From Bacteroidota bacterium (GTDB lineage: Bacteria > Bacteroidota > Bacteroidia > NORP154): 13,684 bases of DNA. Location: contig NVRZ01000057.1 of the NCBI GenBank assembly GCA_002401055.1, positions 1 to 13,684 on the forward strand, read 5' to 3'. The notes under the pieces are model-generated. The model saw only the letters and a program-made list of their open reading frames with translations. It was not told the DNA's origin and ran no database searches. A program made the position numbers and the translations under genes. Position 1 is the stretch's first letter, and the number at the start of each line of letters is the position of its first letter. Of the stretch, positions 7,801 through 13,684 are shown piece by piece.

Positions 7801-10800
7801 TCCGGTCAATGTAGAATCTAACGGTGATCTTTCCTTTCCAGAAACCAGGTGGGGAGGAATAATGCGCTCGATAAACACCAACGATTTTGAAGCAGCTAAC
7901 ATAGAGTTTATTGAATTTTGGATGATGGATCCGTTTCACCTAAGCCAAGGCATTGGCAACGATGGTTCCGGTGGAGATCTGTATTTGAATCTGGGAAGTA
8001 TTTCAGAGGATGTGCTGAAAGATGGAAAAAAAAGTTACGAGAATGGACTACCCACATCCTCTTTGGTTGTCGATGTTGAGACTACGGCCTTTGGTAGGGT
8101 GCCTTCAAAACCACCAGTGGTAGATGCCTTTGCCAACTCAAAGGATTCACGGTTATTTCAGGATGTGGGAATGGATGGACTCTCTGATGCGGATGAGGCA
8201 GATTTTTTTGCTACATATTTAAATCAGCTGAAGGGTATTGTTAGTTCGGCAGCTTACGATAAGGCGGCTGCAGACCCATCATCAGACAATTACAATTATT
8301 TCCGTGACGACGATTTTGACGCTAAGAGCACCAATATTTTGGAGCGATATCGGATGTATAATGGCCATGAGGGAAATTCTCCAACCACCGAAATTTATGA
8401 AACCCAAAATAGCGATAAGTACCCCACTTCTTCAACTACATTACCAAATAAGGAAGACATAAACAGAGACGTAACACTGGATGAAAAAGAAAGCTATTTT
8501 CAGTATAGGATTAGCTTGAGGCCGCAGGATATGATTGTTGGGCAAAATCACATCACTGATGTGGTAACGGGTACAGGCCAAAAAAAGGATGGAACGGCGA
8601 TTAATGTGAAGTGGTATCAATTTAAGGTTCCCATAAAAAATCCGGAAAGAGTGGTTGGTACAATTCAAGACTTTAAGTCCATAAGATTTATGAGAATGTT
8701 TTTTCACAACTTCTCTGACACCATAGTTTGCCGACTTGCCAAATTCGGTTTGGTACGTAGTGAATGGAGAAAGTATGAATGTGTAGATAACAATGATTGT
8801 CTTGACCCTGGAGAGTATCTAAATGACGATGATTTTGATGAAACTACATTTGACGTATCGGTAGTAAATATTGAAGAAAATGGAAGCAGAACTCCTGTTC
8901 CTTATGCGATTCCGCCAGATATTGTAAGGGAGCAGAATGTTCAAACTGCCGATTTGGTTGCACTAAATGAACAAGCGCTTTCTCTTAAGGTATGCGGGCT
9001 TGAAGATGGACACTCTCGCTCGGCATATAAGATTACCGATTTTGACTTTAGATCTTATAAAAAGCTGAAAATGTTCGTTCATGCAGAAGATGCCTCTCCC
9101 GGTGGAGATGAGCTGAGCCATGGTGATTTAAGAATATTTATCAGGCTGGGATCGGACTTTACTGATAATTATTATGAGTACGAAATACCACTCCGGCTTA
9201 CGCCATGGGGCACATCAGTAGAAAATAAAGAAGCGATATGGCCAGAGATTAATGAGTTTAATTTTGAGTTTTCAGCATTGCATGAGGTGAAGCAGGCCCG
9301 AAATGTTGCCAATTGGTCCATTAACGTAAGATATCCTGAATCAGGATCGCCTCATGGTCCAAATTTAATATATGTAAAAGGTACACCTGACCTGAGCAAG
9401 CTAAAAACCATGATGATAGGTATTCGAAACCCTAAGAAAATCGTAGCTGGTGGTACAGATGATGGACTGGATAAATGTGCCGAAATTTGGGTTAATGAAC
9501 TTAGGTTAGCAGGCTTTGATGAAAAATCGGGATGGGCAGCTACTGCTAGGATGACGGCCAAATTAGCAGATTTTGCTATTGTAAATCTATCAGGTGGGGT
9601 AAGAACACCTGGGTTCGGTAGCATCGAGAAAAAGGTGAGCGAAAGGGATCGTGAAACCACCTTGCAATATGATGTCTCTTCAACAATGCAACTGGGTCAG
9701 TTTATCCCCGATAAAATAGGGTTAAAGATCCCTATGTATGTGGGATACTCAGAAACTCTGAAGAAACCTCAATACAATCCGCTTGATGGAGACATCTTGA
9801 TGAAAGATGCCCTTGAAGAATATGACCCGAATGGGCAGGACTCTCTAAAAAAGCTGGTTAGAGACCTTACCAAGAGAAAGAGCATCAACTTTACCAATGT
9901 TAAAAAGGTAAGGGGTAAGGGCAGTGGCAAATCTCAATTTTACGATATTGAGAACATTGCACTTACCTATGCTTATACTGAAGATTATCATGAGGATATC
10001 AATGTAGAATTTAGTTCCCTGCGAAACCATCATGGTTCTCTCTCCTACAACTTTAGCAATAAGCCTAAAAATTATAAGCCATTTGCCAAGGTAAAATCTC
10101 TGAGAAAGAATAAGTATTTGAGGCTGGTAAAGGATTTTAACTTTTATCTGGCACCATCGCGCCTTTCCTTTAGAACAAACATGGATCGTAGGTTTGGTGA
10201 GTCCAAACTTCGCAACTTATCCGGATATGATCTGATAATTGATACCTTATTTGCGAAGCAATGGACCTGGGATAGGATGTACAATATAAAGTATGACATA
10301 TCAAAGGCTTTGAAGTTCAATTTTAAAGCAACAAACCTGGCATTCATTGATGAGCCGGATGGGCGCTTGGACACGGAAACAAAGAAGGATTCGGTAAAGG
10401 GTAATTTAGGCGACCTAGGAAGAACAACCGACTACAAGCACTCTGCTAATCTTAGCTTCACCGTGCCCCTGAATAAATTTCCACTTACCAATTGGCTTAG
10501 CACAACTCTTAAGTACGGTTCCACCTACAGCTGGATGAGTGGTCCTTATGACCTAACGGATGGCCGTAACGACACACTTGATCTTGGTCATACAATAAAG
10601 AATTCTAATACCAGACAGCTCAATGGCCAAGCCAACATGGTAACCCTGTACAACAAAGTAAAATACCTTAAAAGGATCAATGCTAAGTACAATAAGAGAA
10701 AGAGACAGAAGGTGAAACAGCCGGAATATAAAGAGGTAAAGTTTGAAAAAGACGGTGTAAAATTTGTAGCCCGAAAGCCAAAAGGGATTTTTCACGAACT

Positions 10801-12361
10801 GAATACAAAGGACATTACAAGTGTTGAAGTGTTCGATAAAAATGGAAAGAAAATAAAGGGAAAACTCTTTATCACAAATAAGAACAAGATAACATACGAG
10901 CTAAAAGTTGACTTAAAGGATGCCAAAATAGTGATAAAGGCTAAAAAGAAAAGGGGGATGGATCTTGAGAGAATACTAGAGCTCACAGCGCTCACCTTGA
11001 TGAGTACGAAGAAAATTTCTGTTACTTATTCTGAGAACAATGGAACAATTATCCCAGGATACCTAAGAAGGACCCAGTACATAGGTCAAGATTGGAGTAC
11101 TGGTACCAATGCTCCGGGGATGGACTTTCTTTTTGGATACCAGCCCGACACTGCGTGGGTCACAAACGCTGCTCGAAATGGTTGGCTGAGTAAGAGTGCC
11201 AGCCAGTACATGAGCTATCAACAAACCAAAACGAAGAACCTAAGTATTAAAGCTACCCTTGAACCGATTGCCAATTTAAGAGTTGATATAACAATGAATA
11301 GAAATGAAACCAGAAGATACAGTGAAGTGTTTAGAGACTCTACTGGAACAGGCGATTTCTTTGTACACCAAAGCCCAGTTGAATCAGGAAATTTCAGCAT
11401 CTCCTTTTTTAGTTTGGGGACTATGTTTGAAAAAGACAACAAGGAATATGAATCTGAAACATTTAAGGAGTTCAAGACCAATAGAACCAAAGTATCAGGG
11501 GAACTAAGAGAAGAATATGCGAGACGAAACCCTAGCGTGAGCGACCCCAATCAGGTAACCGGCTTTAATGAAACATCACAAGAGGTTATGTTGCCGGCAT
11601 TCTTAGAGGCATACGGAGGAGTAGATTCCAAGAAAACCATCTTCGATCCATTTATTAAAATGCCCAAACCTAACTGGAGGGCAAATTATGACGGCCTTAC
11701 CAAGATTCCATTTTTCAGTAGATATTTCAAAAAAATTACGATTGGCCATGGCTACAGATCGTCATATAGTGTATCATCGTTCACTACTAATCGGAAATAC
11801 GATGAAGGTGGAGGAGCCGACTACACTACGATTGTCGATGCCAATGAAAATCTCCTCCCGCGTTATGAAATTGATCAGGTTACGATTTCTGAGCAGCTAA
11901 GTCCCCTAATTAAAATAGACATGACATGGAAGAATAGTCTTCTAACAAGATTTGAATGGAAGAAAACGCGGAATATAACCTTGAGCTTTAGTAATAATCA
12001 ATTGACCGAAGTGCGTGGCGATGAGTATATCGTAGGCCTGGGATATCGCTTCAAAGACGTAAAGCTACCCTTCAAGATAGGCAAGAAAAAGAAAAAAATG
12101 CAGAGCGATGTAAATGTTAAAGCAGATTTTTCTGTGCGAAGCAACACAACCATAATACGGCGCTTGGTTGAAGAAACCAACGACCCGCTAAAGGGCCAGC
12201 AAATAACATCTATAAATGTAACGGCTGATTACAAGATAAACCAGCGGTTTACCATGCAGGCTTTTTACAAGAGAAATGGAAATAAACCATTCGTTTCAAA
12301 TTTATTCAAGACTTCAAACAGCAGCTTTGGTATAACGATACGGTTTACTTTGGCACCTTAA
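4838..12361 (+). CDS. sprA: SprA, outer-membrane translocon of the type IX secretion system / gliding motility
   Basis: SprA (Sov in Porphyromonas) is the very large single-chain beta-barrel of about 36 strands through which T9SS cargo leaves the periplasm; its lateral gate partners with PorV and the Plug protein. The 2507 residues fit the family (about 2400-2500). Residues 1-21 are a signal peptide, followed by an acidic Ser/Thr-rich linker (about 42-95) and then the SprA core. Family landmarks visible are DMDKALQEYW (about 136), IASKIVDRIFGG (about 167), FEYNVRADQYEENKHFFLAQ (about 322), YIDDFEGSRSTI (about 860), DVGMDGLSDADE (about 1107), FRDDDFDAKST (about 1154) and VCGLEDGHSR (about 1388). 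The C terminus, SSFGITIRFTLAP, is a typical last strand. A Lys-rich insert lies at about 1940-2045 (NKRKRQKVKQ, IVIKAKKKR). The start must be the TTG at 4838: a stop precedes it in frame at 4826, and the next in-frame ATG falls past the signal peptide. One uninterrupted frame, no sign of decay. The next gene begins 12 nt downstream. Confidence 0.97.
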   Translation: MKQIAKYSLTVIAVLCLFVFGDKRGVKSFSSPTKPSGFYIPTVEDSLAKDSISTDNTEESETDSSISLPFPFEDNGNTSPTGGSGSPLYLSKPSNIQTTTEYDPETNQYNTTQTIGSEDYRNPTYMTFEEYQDYDMDKALQEYWQNKSESESFERQRAVIPKLNIASKIVDRIFGGSTVDIRPQGSAELTFAIKTNKTDNPALPEKSRKNTTFDFDEKIQMSVTGSIGDKLSLTTNYNTEATFDFENKMKLEYTGDEDEIIKKIEAGNVALPLSGTLITGSQTLFGIKTQLQFGKLMVTGVFSQEKGKKSEIDVKGGAQTFEYNVRADQYEENKHFFLAQYFHDNYEPALRNLPLVNSGINITKIEVWVTSRLGQTKNIRSIAAFMDLGEQDFFDTSDFVNPGPFSLVPNADPFDTNYLKATNTLYQLLKDQYPTIRDLSKINSTLFSTGLVLGQDYEKVESARMLSASEFKFNSQLGFISLNSGLTNDEVLAVAFQFTFNGQTYQVGEFSKGGIDEPNALIVKLLKSTQINTSLPTWDLMMKNVYAIGSYNVQQDGFLLNILYKDPEVGVPANYLKEGHAEFVKGVPLLRVFNLDNLNVQLTKQPDGVFDFINGITINTSNGRIYFPVLEPFGQYLHDKITGEADGVYDKKLEPIADKYTFHELYDLTRSDAQQEHPEKNRFSLDGKYQSSSSSEISLNAMNVPPGSVTVAAGGQKLTENVHYTVDYSLGRVKIIDEGILNSGTPIKISFESNTLFNIQSKTLMGARLDYRVSKDLNIGGTVLHLTERPITQKINIGDEPISNTIWGLDADYRTDVPLLTKMVDLLPVINTKAPSTVTVSGEFAHLIPGHSKAVGKEGISYIDDFEGSRSTIDLKSFSSWALASTPLGATGPGGNELFPEAAFSDSLPYGYKRSKLAWYIIDPLFSYDNNLTPDHIKGNAIQSNDYMRSIIETELFPNKELSNQQLQNLPVFDLAYYPSERGPYNYDPVNVESNGDLSFPETRWGGIMRSINTNDFEAANIEFIEFWMMDPFHLSQGIGNDGSGGDLYLNLGSISEDVLKDGKKSYENGLPTSSLVVDVETTAFGRVPSKPPVVDAFANSKDSRLFQDVGMDGLSDADEADFFATYLNQLKGIVSSAAYDKAAADPSSDNYNYFRDDDFDAKSTNILERYRMYNGHEGNSPTTEIYETQNSDKYPTSSTTLPNKEDINRDVTLDEKESYFQYRISLRPQDMIVGQNHITDVVTGTGQKKDGTAINVKWYQFKVPIKNPERVVGTIQDFKSIRFMRMFFHNFSDTIVCRLAKFGLVRSEWRKYECVDNNDCLDPGEYLNDDDFDETTFDVSVVNIEENGSRTPVPYAIPPDIVREQNVQTADLVALNEQALSLKVCGLEDGHSRSAYKITDFDFRSYKKLKMFVHAEDASPGGDELSHGDLRIFIRLGSDFTDNYYEYEIPLRLTPWGTSVENKEAIWPEINEFNFEFSALHEVKQARNVANWSINVRYPESGSPHGPNLIYVKGTPDLSKLKTMMIGIRNPKKIVAGGTDDGLDKCAEIWVNELRLAGFDEKSGWAATARMTAKLADFAIVNLSGGVRTPGFGSIEKKVSERDRETTLQYDVSSTMQLGQFIPDKIGLKIPMYVGYSETLKKPQYNPLDGDILMKDALEEYDPNGQDSLKKLVRDLTKRKSINFTNVKKVRGKGSGKSQFYDIENIALTYAYTEDYHEDINVEFSSLRNHHGSLSYNFSNKPKNYKPFAKVKSLRKNKYLRLVKDFNFYLAPSRLSFRTNMDRRFGESKLRNLSGYDLIIDTLFAKQWTWDRMYNIKYDISKALKFNFKATNLAFIDEPDGRLDTETKKDSVKGNLGDLGRTTDYKHSANLSFTVPLNKFPLTNWLSTTLKYGSTYSWMSGPYDLTDGRNDTLDLGHTIKNSNTRQLNGQANMVTLYNKVKYLKRINAKYNKRKRQKVKQPEYKEVKFEKDGVKFVARKPKGIFHELNTKDITSVEVFDKNGKKIKGKLFITNKNKITYELKVDLKDAKIVIKAKKKRGMDLERILELTALTLMSTKKISVTYSENNGTIIPGYLRRTQYIGQDWSTGTNAPGMDFLFGYQPDTAWVTNAARNGWLSKSASQYMSYQQTKTKNLSIKATLEPIANLRVDITMNRNETRRYSEVFRDSTGTGDFFVHQSPVESGNFSISFFSLGTMFEKDNKEYESETFKEFKTNRTKVSGELREEYARRNPSVSDPNQVTGFNETSQEVMLPAFLEAYGGVDSKKTIFDPFIKMPKPNWRANYDGLTKIPFFSRYFKKITIGHGYRSSYSVSSFTTNRKYDEGGGADYTTIVDANENLLPRYEIDQVTISEQLSPLIKIDMTWKNSLLTRFEWKKTRNITLSFSNNQLTEVRGDEYIVGLGYRFKDVKLPFKIGKKKKKMQSDVNVKADFSVRSNTTIIRRLVEETNDPLKGQQITSINVTADYKINQRFTMQAFYKRNGNKPFVSNLFKTSNSSFGITIRFTLAP

Positions 12362-12373
12362 AAACGAATAGTC

Positions 12374-13450
12374 TTGAAGAGAATAATTTTGACTTTGCTG
12401 GTAGTTATTTTGAGCCTGTCAGCCTATTCTCAAACCCTTTCTGCCTATACGGATTATCGGGATTACTTCTATGTATTCGACGATGGCCATTCACAAATGC
12501 TGGAATATTTCCCTACGCAATCATACCGTGTCGGAGGTGCATGCCTGGCATACATTGACAACAGAGGTGTATTCAAAATATTTTTTAGAAATAATAAAAT
12601 AACGCTCGAAAAATATAGGGTTACTAAATATTTTGCAACGAATAACTTATTGGTATATACACTTGAGAGCCAATTGGTTGTTTTTGACAGGGGCAAGAGA
12701 TTAACATTGATATACAACCCTGGGTTTTATGCATTTGGCGACAGTATTGTTGCATTTTACGATGAACCATCTAGTTACTTGAAGGCATATTACGATGGCG
12801 AAATAACAGAAGTTGAAGCAGGGCTGTCAGGCCGGCCCATGAAAAGCATGATAGTGGGGGATAATTTATTTGCCTACGTTGATCAGGCTGATTATTTCAA
12901 AATATTCTACCAGGGTTCACTTATTGAAGAATCTTACAGCCCAAACAGCTATAAGGTTGGCAGTAATACGGTGGCTTACGTCTCCGACGCAGATTTAGAA
13001 TTCAAAATATTTTATGAAGGAACTACAATAACAGCCGAAAATTTCGAACCGCAATCCTACAAAGCGGGAGAAGATATGGTGGCTTATGTGGATGAGACAG
13101 GTAGTTTCAAAGTGTTTTACAAAGGAGAGACAATTGAGTTGAGTACGTTCAAACCAGAGTTTTATCGCATTAAAAAGAACATGCTCATTTACTCTGAGCA
13201 GGATTATCTTATGGTTTTTACAAATGGTAAGTCATATACCCTGTCCAACTATATTCCCGAAAAATATTACGTGCACCGCAATGTGGTAGCGTTTATTGAT
13301 GATCAAAATCAATTGGTGGGGTTCTATAAAGGAGAACAGGAAATTATTAGCTATGAAAAGTTGAACAGTATTGAAATCTTTGCCAATGTTGTGTCATTTG
13401 AGATTGGTATTCACACCAACAAAACATATTATAAAGGCAACGTATATTAG
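12374..13450 (+). CDS. Exported repeat protein of unknown function, possible beta-propeller, directly downstream of sprA
   Basis: I do not recognise a named family. The 358-residue product begins with a clear signal peptide (MKRIILTLLVVILSLSAYSQ, cleavage about A17-S19/Q20). There is no lipobox, no further membrane segment and no T9SS sorting tail, so it should be periplasmic or associated with the outer membrane. The whole mature part consists of repeats of 33-37 residues with the form (S/F/K)Y.vg.n.vAYvd....fKiFY.G....l..f.P. Eight full units start near 50, 85, 118, 155, 192, 228, 263 and 297; an N-terminal partial unit (24-49) lacks the first strand and a C-terminal one (332-358) lacks the last. 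Predicted strands alternate with G/D/N turns, which suits a beta-propeller closed by its two ends; other all-beta solenoids are possible. The start is a TTG at 12374, since the only in-frame codons after the sprA stop are AAA CGA ATA GTC. The 12-nt gap implies co-transcription and perhaps translational coupling with sprA. A role with SprA or T9SS is inferred from position only. Confidence 0.9.
   Translation: MKRIILTLLVVILSLSAYSQTLSAYTDYRDYFYVFDDGHSQMLEYFPTQSYRVGGACLAYIDNRGVFKIFFRNNKITLEKYRVTKYFATNNLLVYTLESQLVVFDRGKRLTLIYNPGFYAFGDSIVAFYDEPSSYLKAYYDGEITEVEAGLSGRPMKSMIVGDNLFAYVDQADYFKIFYQGSLIEESYSPNSYKVGSNTVAYVSDADLEFKIFYEGTTITAENFEPQSYKAGEDMVAYVDETGSFKVFYKGETIELSTFKPEFYRIKKNMLIYSEQDYLMVFTNGKSYTLSNYIPEKYYVHRNVVAFIDDQNQLVGFYKGEQEIISYEKLNSIEIFANVVSFEIGIHTNKTYYKGNVY
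12521..13366 (+). repeat. Array of eight protein-level repeats of 33-37 residues
   Basis: Codons 50-331 of the gene above encode eight consecutive diverged units. The clearest pair is units five and six: SYKVGSNTVAYVSDADLEFK followed by IFYEG, against SYKAGEDMVAYVDETGSFKV followed by FYKG. The repeats are conserved in pattern rather than in DNA sequence, which indicates old duplication under selection for fold and not recent tandem amplification. Confidence 0.85.
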
Positions 13451-13463
13451 AAAAGAGGATTAG

Positions 13464-13684
13464 TACAAATGCCAAATATTCAATAGATATAATTTTTCAA
13501 AGCCTATTTATAGAATCATTTCAAAAGTGAAATCTGCTTTAGGCAAAGAGCTTAAAAAGAAAACCCACGATACTTTTTTGACCATTGGTTTTTTAAATGG
13601 TTTTCTGCCTTGTGGCTTGGTCTATATGGCGGTATTTGGCGCTATTGCTTCTGGCAATGCGCTTCAGGGAAGTTTGTATATGGC
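13464..13684 (+). pseudogene. TauE/SafE-family membrane protein segment lacking its N-terminal third; also cut by window edge
   Basis: After an in-frame TAG at 13461 the frame stays open to the end of the window. It reads FNRYNFSKPIYRIISKVKSA, then LGKELKKKTHDTFLTIG and FLNGFLPCGLVYMAVFGAIA. The motif NGFLPCGLVYMA, preceded by a basic KSALGKxLKKK loop, is characteristic of the middle of sulfite-exporter TauE/SafE-type proteins often found beside cbb3 oxidase assembly genes; they are six- or seven-helix inner-membrane proteins related to DsbD-type transporters. In full-length members this motif sits roughly 100-150 residues in and is preceded by helices with a CxxMCGP-type motif. Here that part is absent: the 300 bases upstream encode the repeat protein. 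The only plausible start is GTG 13527, which would leave out conserved residues. A 5'-truncated remnant or an assembly join is more likely than an intact gene. The C-terminal half lies beyond the window. Confidence 0.6.

Noticed and set aside
12359..12373. Possible stop-codon readthrough joining SprA to the repeat protein, since both are in the same frame.
   Set aside because: The downstream gene has its own complete signal peptide right after its TTG, which marks a separate exported protein; a fusion would bury that peptide inside SprA.
1..13684. CRISPR arrays, transposons, insertion-sequence ends, tRNA or rRNA genes, and prophage genes.
   Set aside because: No evenly spaced DNA repeats, no transposase or integrase motifs, no cloverleaf-like segments and no rRNA signatures were seen on either strand.

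Overview
This window is chromosomal sequence from a member of the Bacteroidota, most likely a gliding or free-living marine/soil lineage of the Cytophagales or Flavobacteriales type; I cannot place it more finely. The evidence is a complete SprA (the outer-membrane translocon of the type IX secretion system, T9SS), a protein with a T9SS type A C-terminal sorting domain, an Omp28-type secreted thiol protein, TAnnTTTG-like promoter elements, weak or absent Shine-Dalgarno sequences, and a moderately AT-rich composition.

Layout. (1) Positions 1-178, minus strand: the N-terminal 59 codons of an Omp28-related secreted protein with a CxxC motif. (2) Positions 179-395: a divergent intergenic region with candidate promoters for both flanking genes and a 21-bp-spaced direct repeat. 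(3) Positions 396-1097, plus strand: a cysteine-containing secreted protein with a T9SS sorting tail. It converges, with a 3-nt gap, on (4) a class III-type sirtuin at 1101-1790, minus strand; a strong terminator-like hairpin for the plus-strand gene lies inside the sirtuin's 3' end. (5) Positions 1893-4163: a full-length hybrid malic enzyme (MaeB). (6) Positions 4169-4762: RuvA. (7) Positions 4838-12361: SprA, 2507 residues. (8) Positions 12374-13450: an unassigned exported protein built from about nine 33-37-residue repeats. (9) Positions 13464-13684: a TauE/SafE-family membrane protein segment that lacks its N-terminal third and runs off the window.

How the genes fit together. maeB, ruvA and sprA run in one direction with gaps of 5 and 74 nt, and the repeat protein follows sprA after 12 nt, so all four may be co-transcribed. 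As I recall, maeB-ruvA-sprA is conserved synteny in the phylum (for example Flavobacterium johnsoniae), where sprA is usually followed by gcvH; here that place is taken by the repeat protein. The translocon and at least one likely cargo protein are therefore within a few kilobases of each other.

Most of the window is well understood. The main candidate for something undescribed is the repeat protein at 12374-13450. Its position makes it a possible accessory of SprA, but nothing in its sequence proves that. The second oddity is the headless TauE/SafE gene, which marks either a rearrangement breakpoint or an assembly join.
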